Part shown: positions 1 through 8,926 of the stretch, piece after piece | Layout of the letters: the number at the start of each line of letters is the position of its first letter | How positions within the stretch are numbered: the first letter of the stretch is position 1 | Assembly (NCBI RefSeq): GCF_042657365.1 | Contig: NZ_JBHSKT010000002.1 | Location: 1-64,000, forward strand | Direction: 5' to 3' | Source of the DNA: Adhaeribacter_A terreus | GTDB taxonomy: Bacteria; Bacteroidota; Bacteroidia; Cytophagales; Hymenobacteraceae | Length of the DNA stretch: 64,000 nt | Notes under the pieces: model-generated | Seen by the model: only the letters and a program-made list of their open reading frames with translations | Databases searched by the model: none | Told to the model about the DNA's origin: nothing | Program-made: the position numbers and the translations under genes

Positions 1-92
<92 letters not shown>

Positions 93-103
93 ATTTAACT
101 AAA

Positions 104-132
104 CCCCAGCTTAGTAATAAGTTGGGGCTTTT
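104..132 (+). terminator. Rho-independent terminator of the rRNA operon
   Basis: A 10-bp stem (CCCCAGCTTA paired with TAAGTTGGGG, one G-U pair) with a 4-nt loop is followed by CTTTT. It lies about 12 nt after the 5S end. Confidence 0.85.
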
Positions 133-140
133 GCGTTGTA

Positions 141-553
141 TTGGCCTGAAGGAAATCGGAATTGAAATTGCTTGTTTCAAACCTATAGCTTCGCTTTGTG
201 AATAGGAAAAGTGTTTTAGATTGGGATTCAAACCCGATTTAGCAAACTTTAAAAATTAGGCCTTTTCAACTTGCATCCATATCCATCTTTTATCTGCTCC
301 CATCTTTAATTATTCAAGCCTATTCAGCAATACAAGTTTGTGGAGCTTAAATACTGAATGGCTATTTTAAGAAAACTTGAATGCTTTTAGTTTAATTGTA
401 ATATAATTTGCAGCACTTTTTACGTCATTTTACATACCGTTTTACCAGCAGATAATTTATTGCTTAATAATTTTATCAGCTAAATACCAGAATATTAGAT
501 TCGGAGTTTATTATTTAACTTCCTTTGCCTAATTTCACCGAAAGTTTTCTTGA
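141..553. other. AT-rich intergenic region
   Basis: About 410 bases between the 5S terminator and the BatA-like gene. No ORF with coding character, tRNA or riboswitch was recognised. It holds one copy of the 29-bp dispersed element (415-443). Confidence 0.6.
415..443 (-). repeat. 29-bp USS-like element
   Basis: Intergenic copy with exact AAAACGGTA core and AAAAAGT tail, upstream of the BatA-like gene. Confidence 0.85.
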
Positions 554-2566
554 ATGGTATTACAAGCTCCTTATTTTCTTTTTGGCCTGTTTGCAATTGC
601 TATTCCGGTTATAATTCATTTAGTGCAGCTGCGGAAACCGCAACGAGTGCTATTCACAAATGTCGCTTTCATTCGCCAGGTTGAAAATATTACTTCCAAT
701 CAACGCAAGCTGAAACATTGGCTCATCTTACTCAGCCGCATTTTATTCCTCATTTTTATGGTACTGGTATTTTGCCAGCCATTCATTCCTGCAGCTGATA
801 GTGCAGTTAGTAAATCGCAAAAAATAAATGCTTACCTCGATAATTCGGGGAGTATGCAGAATGAAGCAGAGGCTGGGGGAATAAGCCTTATGGATAAGGC
901 TATTGATGAAATGAGCAAAATCAGTGAGAATTTTCCTGATCAGACCGGTATTTCTTTACTCGATAATGCTTTTAAGACCGGTAGCTGGCGGAATCTGAAT
1001 AAAAAAAATGTAACGAATGCGCTTCACGAAATATCTTTTTCACCTGCTCAGAGAAAAGCAGATGTAATTTTCTCACGTTTAGTAGGGAATAGTTTACAGA
1101 ATAATAGCATTACTTTCTGGTTCTCTGATTTTCAAAGATCTACTTTCGATCAGACTTTTTTTAGTAAAATTGATACCGTTTCGGAAATAAATCTGGTTAA
1201 GTTGACGCCTGCTGCGGTTAATAATATTTTTATTGACAGTGTAGCGCTGGAAGATGAACTTGTACGAGTTAATGAAAATAATCGTTTACTGGTAAAAGTT
1301 GCTAACAGAGGAACAGATCAGAAAAGTAATATCAGTTTAAAGCTTTTTATTGGTAACCTGCAAGCGGCAACTACTTCGGTAACGGTGGAAGCGAATAGTT
1401 CTGCGAATGCGCAGCTTGACTTTCGTTTAACGCAGGGTGGAATGCAGCAAGCCCGGCTTGAAGTGGAAGATCAGCCTGTTACTTTCGATAATAAATACTA
1501 TTTCACACTGAATCCAACGGAGGCTATCCGGATCCTGGACATTAGTAATGCAGCACTCACAAATACCAGCCGGCTCTTTTCTAATGAACCTATCTTCAAA
1601 TATCAACAGGTAAGTTCAGGATTGGTTAATAGCCGCAATATTGCGCAGGCCGATATTGTGTTGCTGAATGAGATTGATAATTTGGATGCTGCACTTCTCG
1701 ATAATCTGAATAAGTACGTGAAAGAGGGGGGGAATCTAATGATTATTCCTAATGGTGAGAAGAAGGGAATTTCTTTTTCAAAGCTTTTCAGCAGTTTGGG
1801 TTTACCGGTAATCGTTTCCAACGATACTGCTATTGCTCAGTTAGCGCTTCCTGATATTAAGAATCCATTTTTCCGGAATATCTTTTCATCCCTTGATAAG
1901 CGTTTGCAAATGCCACGGGCTCCAAAAATGCTAACCTGGCCGCGTTCGGATGATGATCTGCTCGTATTTAAAAACGGGAGCAATTTTCTTTCGCAGTTCA
2001 GTTCCGGAAAAGGAAAAGTATATGTTTTTGCGGCGCCATTAACTTCAGAAACGAATGAATTCAGCCGGAATGCTTTGTTTGTGCCTGTAATGTATAAAAT
2101 GGCGCTTTCGAGTCATGATTCTGAACAGCAATTGGCTTATAATTTCAGCCAGCGTATTTTTTCGTTGCCGGTTAAAGCCTTGGATGTGCGCAAGAATGTT
2201 TTCAGTCTGGAAAAAGACAGTCTCAAATTTATTCCGGAGCAGCAGTTACGCAATGGTAAAATGTATTTTACCGTTCCTGCCGAAATGCAGGAAGCCGGTT
2301 TTTATGACTTAAAGCATAGCGATTCTACAGTTGCAATGCTGGCCTTTAATTACCCGAAAAGCGAATCTTATTTAGATACTTATTCCGCCGAAGAATTACG
2401 GCAACTTATACCGAATAAAAATGTGAAGATTTTTGAAGCCGGCAGCAATGCAAGTTTCAGTGACCAATTTATTCGTGATACGCAGGGCACTTCGCTTTGG
2501 CAATATTGCCTTTTGCTGAGCTTATTTTTTCTTTTAGTTGAAATTCTATTAATCAGGTTCCTATAA
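554..2566 (+). CDS. BatA-like VWA-domain membrane protein
   Basis: A 670-residue inner-membrane protein. The N terminus matches the Bacteroidota double-transmembrane BatA domain: helices at about residues 5-27 and 55-78 with the short basic segment QLRKPQRV between them. A von Willebrand A-like region follows with a MIDAS-type DxSxS motif (D96, S98, S100). A third hydrophobic helix closes the protein at about 649-670. VWA proteins of this group are thought to scaffold envelope complexes, and the binding partner here is unknown. Its stop codon is followed with zero spacing by the next ATG, so the two genes are co-transcribed and probably translationally coupled. Confidence 0.85.
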   Translation: MVLQAPYFLFGLFAIAIPVIIHLVQLRKPQRVLFTNVAFIRQVENITSNQRKLKHWLILLSRILFLIFMVLVFCQPFIPAADSAVSKSQKINAYLDNSGSMQNEAEAGGISLMDKAIDEMSKISENFPDQTGISLLDNAFKTGSWRNLNKKNVTNALHEISFSPAQRKADVIFSRLVGNSLQNNSITFWFSDFQRSTFDQTFFSKIDTVSEINLVKLTPAAVNNIFIDSVALEDELVRVNENNRLLVKVANRGTDQKSNISLKLFIGNLQAATTSVTVEANSSANAQLDFRLTQGGMQQARLEVEDQPVTFDNKYYFTLNPTEAIRILDISNAALTNTSRLFSNEPIFKYQQVSSGLVNSRNIAQADIVLLNEIDNLDAALLDNLNKYVKEGGNLMIIPNGEKKGISFSKLFSSLGLPVIVSNDTAIAQLALPDIKNPFFRNIFSSLDKRLQMPRAPKMLTWPRSDDDLLVFKNGSNFLSQFSSGKGKVYVFAAPLTSETNEFSRNALFVPVMYKMALSSHDSEQQLAYNFSQRIFSLPVKALDVRKNVFSLEKDSLKFIPEQQLRNGKMYFTVPAEMQEAGFYDLKHSDSTVAMLAFNYPKSESYLDTYSAEELRQLIPNKNVKIFEAGSNASFSDQFIRDTQGTSLWQYCLLLSLFFLLVEILLIRFL

Positions 2567-3841
2567 ATGGATATTCTTTTTAAAAACGTAAAAGTTTACG
2601 CTCCCAATTCTCCTTTTCATTTACAAACGCTGTCGCTGCATATTCAGCAGGGCAAAATTTCGACTATTGGAACCGAAAACGAGCAAGCAGAAAGCGTGAT
2701 CGAAGCAGATGGGCTTTGGGTTTCGGCGGGTTGGTTCGATATGCACGCAGAAATTACGGACCCGGGTTTTGAGCACAAAGAAGATACCGTTTCGGCAGCG
2801 AATGCGGCTGCAGCGGGCGGTTTCACAGAAATGCTTTGTTTTGCCAATACCGAACCTTTGCTGCAAACTAAAAATGCATTGCAATCTTTAAAACAGCAAA
2901 CCAAAAACTTGCCGGTAACTTTCCATGCGGTAGGTGGCGCCACCATGAATGGAGAAGGAAAAGACCTGACGGAAATTCTGGATATGCAAATGCATGGCGC
3001 GGTTGCTTTTTCGGATGGTAATATAGGCATTCAGCAGGCCGAAGTAGTTTTAAAGGCGCTGCAATATTTACAGATCTCAGATGGTTTGTTGATTAACCGC
3101 GCGGAACACGTGAAGCTTAACGACCGGGGGCAGATGCACGAAGGCATTGTGAGTACGCGTTTAGGTTTGAAAGGCATGCCGGCTTTGGCCGAAGAGTTAC
3201 AACTGACACGCGATCTGGAATTACTGGCTTTTAATGGCGGCAAACTGCATATACCGTTTATTTCTTCAGCAAGATCGGTTGAAAAGATACGCGAAGCGAA
3301 AGCAAAAGGCCTGAATGTAACGTGTGGCGTGGCTACGTATCAGCTGGCTTTTACCGACGAAGACATTGTTCCTTTCGATACGAATTACAAAGTGAACCCG
3401 CCGTTGCGCAGCGCTGCCGATAGAAAAGCATTGGTGGAAGGTTTGCTCGATGGTACGATCGATGTATTGGTTTCGGGGCATAAGCCGGAAGATGTGGAGA
3501 ACAAGAAACTGGAATTTGACCATGCTGCTTTTGGCATGATAAACCTGGAAACGGCTTTTGCGGTAGTACGAACTTATGCCAAAGAATTGCCCCTGGAAGT
3601 TATTCTGGAAAAAATGATCGTGAACCCGAGACGCATTCTGAACCTGCCACAACCGGAAATAAAAGAAAATGTTGATGCGAACCTGACCTTTTTCCAGCCG
3701 GATGTTTCTTGGGTTTATGCCGAAAATACTGTGCGATCAAAATCGAAGAACAGTCCGTTTATTGGCATGGAGCTTACCGGAAAAGTTTTCGGAACGGTAC
3801 ATAATGGCCAATTTGTGCGAAACGAAGCCTACCATGGTTGA
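2567..3841 (+). CDS. Dihydroorotase-like protein, probably non-catalytic (PyrC' type)
   Basis: A 424-residue amidohydrolase with the overall layout of class I dihydroorotases (FEHKE, AAAGGFT, REAKAKG, NPPLRS segments). The catalytic metal sites are degraded: the usual DxHxH reads D58-M-H60-A-E62; the second-histidine segment (normally HxCHxS) reads HIPFIS; the PHH segment after REAKAKG reads TYQ; and the ATDHAPH segment reads VSGHKPE. At least three metal ligands or catalytic residues are therefore replaced. Non-catalytic PyrC' proteins that support aspartate transcarbamoylase assembly are known in other bacteria; a similar structural role is possible, but pyrB is not adjacent. It starts directly at the BatA-like stop codon. 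Confidence 0.85.
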   Translation: MDILFKNVKVYAPNSPFHLQTLSLHIQQGKISTIGTENEQAESVIEADGLWVSAGWFDMHAEITDPGFEHKEDTVSAANAAAAGGFTEMLCFANTEPLLQTKNALQSLKQQTKNLPVTFHAVGGATMNGEGKDLTEILDMQMHGAVAFSDGNIGIQQAEVVLKALQYLQISDGLLINRAEHVKLNDRGQMHEGIVSTRLGLKGMPALAEELQLTRDLELLAFNGGKLHIPFISSARSVEKIREAKAKGLNVTCGVATYQLAFTDEDIVPFDTNYKVNPPLRSAADRKALVEGLLDGTIDVLVSGHKPEDVENKKLEFDHAAFGMINLETAFAVVRTYAKELPLEVILEKMIVNPRRILNLPQPEIKENVDANLTFFQPDVSWVYAENTVRSKSKNSPFIGMELTGKVFGTVHNGQFVRNEAYHG

Positions 3842-3893
3842 ATTTCTCGGAAACTGTTTTATCTTGCTTATCCATTAGTATATAAATTTTAAG

Positions 3894-4409
3894 ATGCTCG
3901 ACCAGGCTATTGTCCGGACTGGAATTAAATTTGGTGTTTCCTGCGCTTTGGCCGGCTTTCTGGTGGTATTGGCGCTCTATTTTGCGGGACTTAATCCATA
4001 TGGCCAACTCATTATCTGGGGCTGGATCTTTATTCCGGTGGCCATTTTCTGGGGGCTGAATTATTTTAAAAAATTCAACGATCAGCAATTAAGCTTTGTA
4101 AAAGCCCTGAAAGTGGGTTGGTCTATTGCTTTTTATACTGCGCTTTGCTCAGCCATGCTGCTTTATGTGTTTTCTATTGTAGCCGGTTTCGAACCTATTC
4201 AGCGCCATATTACCGAAATGAAAATGCTGATGGATGCTTCACGCGAAGCAGCGATGCAAACGAAGGTGATGACCAAAGATGCGTTTGACCAGACGTATGC
4301 GCAACTCGATAAAACCACGCCTTATATGCTGGCTGTTGACGATTTTATTAAAAAATTCTTCGTTGGCTTTTTATCGGCAATTGTAGGCGCGGTATTTTTC
4401 CGGAAATAA
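3894..4409 (+). CDS. DUF4199 family membrane protein (first of tandem pair)
   Basis: A 171-residue protein with three to four hydrophobic segments (about residues 12-34, 40-58, 75-97 and a C-terminal helix at 150-168) and a polar, charged segment between the third and fourth. It fits DUF4199, a Bacteroidota family of unknown function. A second, more diverged member follows 28 nt downstream, then a glycosyltransferase, an order suggesting one transcription unit. DUF4199 genes are often found next to GT2 genes of this type, so a role in envelope glycan metabolism is plausible but unproven. Confidence 0.8.
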   Translation: MLDQAIVRTGIKFGVSCALAGFLVVLALYFAGLNPYGQLIIWGWIFIPVAIFWGLNYFKKFNDQQLSFVKALKVGWSIAFYTALCSAMLLYVFSIVAGFEPIQRHITEMKMLMDASREAAMQTKVMTKDAFDQTYAQLDKTTPYMLAVDDFIKKFFVGFLSAIVGAVFFRK

Positions 4410-4437
4410 AAACAGTATCTTAAACAACCCTAAAACT

Positions 4438-4959
4438 ATGAACGAACAGAAAACAGTTACTACCTCGGGCACGGCCGTACGCTATGGCCTTATTGTTGGT
4501 CTTGTATGCGTGATTTACAGCCTTATTCTTTCTCTTGCTGATTTAAGCATGAACCGTTGGCTTAGCTCCATTTCTTACCTGTTTATTATTGTGGGTATGG
4601 TTATGGCGTTCAAATATTTTAAACAGCATAATGGCGGTTTTATGAGCTATGGCCAGGGGTTGGGAATTGGTACACTCATGTCGCTGATAGCCGGGATCAT
4701 TACCAGCGTTTTCATGTACATCTACGTGAAATTCATTGATAATACCATTATGGAAAAAGCCATGGAAATGCAGCGCGTTGAAATGGAGAAGCGTGGTATG
4801 AGCGACGCCGATATTGATCAGGCAATGGAAATGGCCTCTAAATTTTCCGGTCCGGAAATGGTGCTGATCGGTGGAACATTCGGCTTTTTGTTCATCGGTT
4901 TTATTATTGCGTTAATTGTTTCGGCCATTATGAAACATACGCGCCCCGAATTTGAATAA
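4438..4959 (+). CDS. DUF4199 family membrane protein (second of tandem pair)
   Basis: A 173-residue protein with hydrophobic segments at about 15-35, 43-60, 73-97 and 145-165. The region between the third and fourth is rich in Met, Glu and Asp (EKAMEMQRVEMEKRGMSDAD) and probably forms an amphipathic helix. It has the same topology as the preceding gene and is probably an old duplicate. It ends 5 nt before the next start codon, indicating an operon with the GT2 gene. Function unknown. Confidence 0.8.
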   Translation: MNEQKTVTTSGTAVRYGLIVGLVCVIYSLILSLADLSMNRWLSSISYLFIIVGMVMAFKYFKQHNGGFMSYGQGLGIGTLMSLIAGIITSVFMYIYVKFIDNTIMEKAMEMQRVEMEKRGMSDADIDQAMEMASKFSGPEMVLIGGTFGFLFIGFIIALIVSAIMKHTRPEFE

Positions 4960-4964
4960 TTTTA

Positions 4965-5942
4965 ATGAATAAGCCTCAATTTGATATTTCGGTTGTGATT
5001 CCGCTTTTAAACGAAGCGGAATCGTTACCGGAACTTACCGCCTGGATTGCACGCGTGATGCAGGCAAACAATTTTACGTATGAAGTGCTCCTGATAGATG
5101 ATGGCAGCACCGATAACTCCTGGAAGATCATTCAGGAATTAAGCGCGCAGAATGCAGCCATAAAAGGATTGCGGTTCAACCGGAATTACGGCAAATCTGC
5201 GGCACTAAACGTTGGTTTTAAAGAAACCCAGGGTGAAGTGGTTATTACCATGGATGCTGACCTGCAGGACAGCCCCGACGAAATTCCGGAATTGTATCGC
5301 CTGATAAAAGAGGAACAATACGACCTGGTTTCGGGCTGGAAAAAGAAACGGTTCGATCCGCTCAGCAAAACCATTCCAACCAAATTATTCAATGGTGCCA
5401 CCCGCAAACTTTCCGGCATACAGCTGCACGATTTTAACTGCGGCCTGAAAGCTTACGACCAGCGCGTGGTAAAAAGCATAGATGTTTACGGCGAAATGCA
5501 CCGTTATATTCCGGTAATTGCCAAATGGAACGGCTTTGGCAAGATCGGGGAGAAAGTTGTGCAGCACCAGGAACGCAAATATGGCACTACCAAATTCGGT
5601 CTGGAGCGTTTTATTTATGGCTTCCTCGATCTGATGTCGATCACGTTCGTATCGCGGTTCAAGAAGCGGCCTATGCACTTTTTCGGAACTATGGGCACTG
5701 TGTCTTTTATGATCGGTTTCCTGATAACGGTAGGGTTGATAACGGAAAAAGTGATCCGGGCATTTAATAACCAACGCGGCCGTGATGTAGTAGATCAGCC
5801 ATTATTTTTCCTGGCTTTGGTGGCGGTAATTATTGGCGTGCAGTTATTTTTAGCCGGCTTTTTAGCCGAGATGATCTCCCTTTCCGGTTCCCGCAAAAAC
5901 GAATACCTGATCCGCGACCGCATTGGCATAAACGGTATCTGA
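4965..5942 (+). CDS. GT2 family glycosyltransferase with C-terminal membrane helices
   Basis: A 325-residue DPM/GtrB-type glycosyltransferase. The N-terminal GT-A domain shows VVIPLLNEAESL at about residue 10, DDGSTDNS near 45, and the metal-binding DADLQD near 97. Two C-terminal hydrophobic segments (about 235-260 and 275-305) anchor it in the membrane, as in enzymes that transfer a sugar from a nucleotide to polyprenyl phosphate. It is followed one base after its stop codon by a GT4 gene, so the two probably act in one glycan or glycolipid pathway. The sugar cannot be deduced. Confidence 0.88.
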   Translation: MNKPQFDISVVIPLLNEAESLPELTAWIARVMQANNFTYEVLLIDDGSTDNSWKIIQELSAQNAAIKGLRFNRNYGKSAALNVGFKETQGEVVITMDADLQDSPDEIPELYRLIKEEQYDLVSGWKKKRFDPLSKTIPTKLFNGATRKLSGIQLHDFNCGLKAYDQRVVKSIDVYGEMHRYIPVIAKWNGFGKIGEKVVQHQERKYGTTKFGLERFIYGFLDLMSITFVSRFKKRPMHFFGTMGTVSFMIGFLITVGLITEKVIRAFNNQRGRDVVDQPLFFLALVAVIIGVQLFLAGFLAEMISLSGSRKNEYLIRDRIGINGI

Positions 5943-5943
5943 A

Positions 5944-7089
5944 ATGAGTAAAAAAGTCGTGATGATCGGACCGGCGTACCCTTTGCGTGGTGGCCTGGCA
6001 ACGTTTAACGAGCGTCTGGCGCGCGCCTTTATTACAGCCGGCGACGAAGCTGAAATTGTAACGTTCAGTCTGCAATATCCCGATTTTTTATTTCCCGGCC
6101 AGACCCAATTCTCATCAGATCCCGCGCCGAAAGATCTTAAAATTGAAGCTCTGGTTAATTCGGTAAATCCCTTGAACTGGCTAAAAACCGGGCTTCATAT
6201 AAAAAAGCAGAAACCCGATATTGTCATTTTCCGGTTCTGGCTGCCTTTTATGGGGCCGGCTTTAGGAACCATTGCCCGCATCATTTCCGGCAACAAACAC
6301 ACCAAGATCCTGGCTATTACCGATAACGTAATTCCGCACGAAAAGCGCCCCGGCGACTGGATCTTTACAAAGTATTTCCTGAGTGCCTGCCATGGTTTTA
6401 TTACGTTGAGCCGTTCGGTGCTGGAAGATCTGAAAGAATTTGTGCCCCAGAAACCGGCGGTTTACCACCCGCATCCGCTCTACGATAATTTCGGTGAAAG
6501 CCAGCCCAAAACGGTAGCTAAAACGGCCCTAAAACTCGATCCCGAAACCAATTATCTGTTATTCTTCGGTTTTATCCGGGCATATAAAGGCTTGGATCTG
6601 CTGCTGGAAGCGTTTGCCGACGAACGGTTGGTGAAACTAAAAAATGTAAAGCTGATTATTGCCGGCGAATATTATGAAGATGCGGAACCGTATGAAAAAC
6701 TGATCAAAAAGTACGATCTGGAAAACCGCATCGTTCGTGCTACAGATTTTATTCCGAACAGCCAGGTTGCTACTTATTTCAATGCCGCCGATCTGATTGT
6801 GCAGCCTTACAAAAATGCCACGCAAAGCGGCGTTTCGCAGATCGCCTATCACTTCGACAAACCGATGCTGGTTACGGATGTGGGCGGCTTAGCCGAATTG
6901 ATTCCGGACGGAAAAGTAGGGTACGTAACGCAACCAAACCCAAAAGCGATTGCGGATGCTATTTTCGATTTCTACACTTCAGGGAAAGAAGCTTATTTTA
7001 TTGAGCAGGTGAAATTCTATAAACAGCAGTTTTCGTGGCAGGCTATGATTGAAGCTATTGAAGAAGTAGCGGAAAAGATACCACGCTAG
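5944..7089 (+). CDS. GT4 family glycosyltransferase
   Basis: A 381-residue GT-B enzyme. The N terminus has the glycine-rich PAYPLRGGLATFNERL loop, and the C-terminal domain has the FFGFIRAYKGLDLLLEA and QSGVSQIAYHFDKPMLVTDVGGLAEL segments typical of the nucleotide-sugar site of glycosyl transferases group 1. No membrane helix is evident. The start codon lies one base after the preceding stop. Residues 189-198 (around KTVAKTALKL) are encoded by a copy of the 29-bp dispersed element. Confidence 0.87.
   Translation: MSKKVVMIGPAYPLRGGLATFNERLARAFITAGDEAEIVTFSLQYPDFLFPGQTQFSSDPAPKDLKIEALVNSVNPLNWLKTGLHIKKQKPDIVIFRFWLPFMGPALGTIARIISGNKHTKILAITDNVIPHEKRPGDWIFTKYFLSACHGFITLSRSVLEDLKEFVPQKPAVYHPHPLYDNFGESQPKTVAKTALKLDPETNYLLFFGFIRAYKGLDLLLEAFADERLVKLKNVKLIIAGEYYEDAEPYEKLIKKYDLENRIVRATDFIPNSQVATYFNAADLIVQPYKNATQSGVSQIAYHFDKPMLVTDVGGLAELIPDGKVGYVTQPNPKAIADAIFDFYTSGKEAYFIEQVKFYKQQFSWQAMIEAIEEVAEKIPR
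6508..6536 (+). repeat. 29-bp USS-like element
   Basis: Inside the GT4 gene. Exact AAAACGGTA core; tail TAAAACT. Confidence 0.7.
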
Positions 7090-7116
7090 CTTCAATTTCC
7101 TGGCAATAGATTCCAC

Positions 7117-7145
7117 AAAACGCTATGCTTTCAGGCCAAAAAACT
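7117..7145 (+). repeat. 29-bp USS-like element
   Basis: Intergenic, between the GT4 gene and ctaA. Exact core AAAACGCTA and tail AAAAACT. Confidence 0.88.
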
Positions 7146-7187
7146 CCGGAAAAGGAATTAATTGCAGGATTTACGGGCGGCTTGTAG

Positions 7188-7195
7188 TACCTTTG
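7188..7195 (+). promoter_or_regulatory. Bacteroidota -7 box of the ctaA promoter
   Basis: TACCTTTG matches TAnnTTTG and lies 7 nt before the ctaA ATG, so the transcript would be nearly leaderless. The -33 element is weak (a TTG at 7162-7164). Confidence 0.5.
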
Positions 7196-7202
7196 TAGCG
7201 CC

Positions 7203-8330
7203 ATGAAAAACAACACTTTACCGCGCAGCGCCAAACCGGTAGCCATCTGGCTGTTAGTAGGCGTCGCCATGATAATCGTACAAATTATTCTGGGTGGTAT
7301 TACCCGCCTTACCGGTTCCGGACTTTCTATTACCGAGTGGAAACCGATTTTAGGAGCCATTCCACCCATCGGCGACCAGGCCTGGCAAATTGCTTTTGAA
7401 AAGTACCAGGAAATTGCCCAATTCAAGAAACTCAATTCGCATTTTACCCTTCCCGATTTTAAATTCATATATTTCTGGGAGTGGTTTCACCGTCTTTGGG
7501 GACGTTTACTGGGTGTAGTTTTCTTCATTCCATTCCTTATTTTCTGGAAACAGGGCCGCTTTAAAAAAGACATGGTAACTCCGCTCATTGTGTTGTTTGT
7601 GCTTGGCGGCTTACAGGGTCTTATCGGCTGGGTCATGGTAATGAGCGGCCTCAACGACGAAAACCTGTATGTGAGTCATTTCCGGCTGGCCATCCATTTT
7701 ATTGCGGCCATGATTCTGCTGGTTTATACGTTCTGGTTTGCCCTGAAATTACTGGTGCCGGAAAAAGCATTGGTTATAGATGCTTCGCTGAAAAAGTTTG
7801 CCTGGGTAATTATTGCTTTGCTTACCGTGCAGTTGGTTTACGGGGCGTTCATGGCAGGTTTAAAAGCCGGCGCCTTCGCCCCAACCTGGCCAAGCATTAA
7901 CGGGCAAATGATTCCGGAAAACATGACTACTTTAGGCGAACGCCAATGGTCTTTCTTTGCCGCTTTAGGAAATCACCCCATTGCCATTCATTTTGTGCAC
8001 CGGAATATGGCTTATTTGCTCACAGTTTTAATAATTCTCTGGAGCCTGAAAGCTATTCAGAATACGGGAAGCACCTTATTCAATAAGATCAGATTACTGC
8101 CGCTGGCGCTCGTACTGGTGCAGGTTTTTCTGGGCATTTTCTCGGTATTAACAAGCCTGAAAGCGGTAAAACAAGGTTTCGGTATTTTTGAATGGAACGC
8201 GCAATTGCACCAGATTGTGGCCATGCTATTGCTGCTTTCGCTGGTGGCAGTAGTTTATGTGTTGCGCAACAAAAAAACGGTATCTGTTCCGGACGAAAAA
8301 CTCAAAAAAGAAGCGGTTCTTACTGCGTGA
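7203..8330 (+). CDS. ctaA: Heme A synthase (COX15/CtaA family)
   Basis: A 375-residue polytopic membrane enzyme that oxidises the methyl group of heme O to give heme A for cytochrome oxidase. It shows the family start GGITRLTGSGLSITEWKPI at about residues 30-48, the EWFHRLWGRLLG helix, SHFRLAIHF, HFVHRNMAYLL and LHQIVAML segments that carry the four conserved heme-ligand histidines, and about eight transmembrane helices. The length is normal. The hydrophilic C-terminal tail (NKKTVSVPDEKL) is encoded by a 29-bp dispersed element and is not a conserved part of the family. Confidence 0.93.
   Translation: MKNNTLPRSAKPVAIWLLVGVAMIIVQIILGGITRLTGSGLSITEWKPILGAIPPIGDQAWQIAFEKYQEIAQFKKLNSHFTLPDFKFIYFWEWFHRLWGRLLGVVFFIPFLIFWKQGRFKKDMVTPLIVLFVLGGLQGLIGWVMVMSGLNDENLYVSHFRLAIHFIAAMILLVYTFWFALKLLVPEKALVIDASLKKFAWVIIALLTVQLVYGAFMAGLKAGAFAPTWPSINGQMIPENMTTLGERQWSFFAALGNHPIAIHFVHRNMAYLLTVLIILWSLKAIQNTGSTLFNKIRLLPLALVLVQVFLGIFSVLTSLKAVKQGFGIFEWNAQLHQIVAMLLLLSLVAVVYVLRNKKTVSVPDEKLKKEAVLTA
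8274..8302 (+). repeat. 29-bp USS-like element
   Basis: Inside the 3' end of ctaA, encoding part of its non-conserved tail. Exact core AAAACGGTA and tail AAAAACT. Confidence 0.8.
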
Positions 8331-8390
8331 CAGTTAGCTGAAATTCCTTGTAGCGTAGGGTTTAAAACGTACGCTATTTTTTAAGTCCCG

Positions 8391-8419
8391 ACTTTTTTAC
8401 CCGAAAACGCTACCGTTTC
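8391..8419 (-). repeat. 29-bp USS-like element, overlapping an opposite copy
   Basis: Core GAAACGGTA (one change), tail AAAAAGT. It shares its core half with the plus-strand copy at 8404-8432. Confidence 0.7.
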
Positions 8420-8432
8420 TGCCCTGAAAACC
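8404..8432 (+). repeat. 29-bp USS-like element
   Basis: Exact core AAAACGCTA; tail GAAAACC. It ends one base before the rlmH start codon. Confidence 0.8.
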
Positions 8433-8433
8433 C

Positions 8434-8907
8434 ATGAAAATTAAACTGATAGCCATTGGCAAAACCGACGAAAAATTTCTGGAAGAAGGCATAGATAAAT
8501 ATCTGAAACGCCTGAAACATTACCATAGCTTTGAGTTCAGCATTATTCCGGATATTAAACAAGGCGGGAAATTTACGGCCGAAAACCTGAAAGATGCCGA
8601 AGGAAAACTCATTCTGCAGAAAATTCAGGAAGGCGATTTTGTAATTCTGCTCGATGAAAAAGGGAAAGAATTTACTTCCGGGGAGTATGCTAATTTCCTG
8701 CAGAAAAAGCTGAACAGCGTAACTACCAACCTGGTTTTTGTTATTGGCGGAGCGTTCGGTTTTTCGCCGGCAGTTTATGAACGGGCCAACGATAAAATGG
8801 CGCTTTCTAAAATGACCTTTTCGCACCAAATGGTCCGATTGTTTTTCATCGAGCAGCTTTACCGCGGTTTTACCATTTTGCGCGGCGAAAAATATCACCA
8901 CGATTAA
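8434..8907 (+). CDS. rlmH: 23S rRNA (pseudouridine1915-N3)-methyltransferase RlmH
   Basis: A 157-residue SPOUT methyltransferase that methylates the pseudouridine at 1915 in helix 69 of 23S rRNA. It is recognised by the N-terminal MKIKLIAIGKTDEKFLEEGI, the LLDEKGKEFTSGEYANFL segment, the knot FVIGGAFGFSP and the C-terminal FSHQMVRLFFIEQLYRGFTILRGEKYHH, which holds the cofactor-binding and RNA-contact residues. The length is normal. The ATG at 8434 immediately follows a 29-bp element. Confidence 0.95.
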   Translation: MKIKLIAIGKTDEKFLEEGIDKYLKRLKHYHSFEFSIIPDIKQGGKFTAENLKDAEGKLILQKIQEGDFVILLDEKGKEFTSGEYANFLQKKLNSVTTNLVFVIGGAFGFSPAVYERANDKMALSKMTFSHQMVRLFFIEQLYRGFTILRGEKYHHD

Positions 8908-8926
8908 GTACGTATTTTTGCATCAA

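Noticed and set aside
141..553. Riboswitch or leader RNA before the BatA-like gene
   Set aside because: No conserved aptamer motif or strong structure was visible, only AT-rich sequence and one repeat copy.
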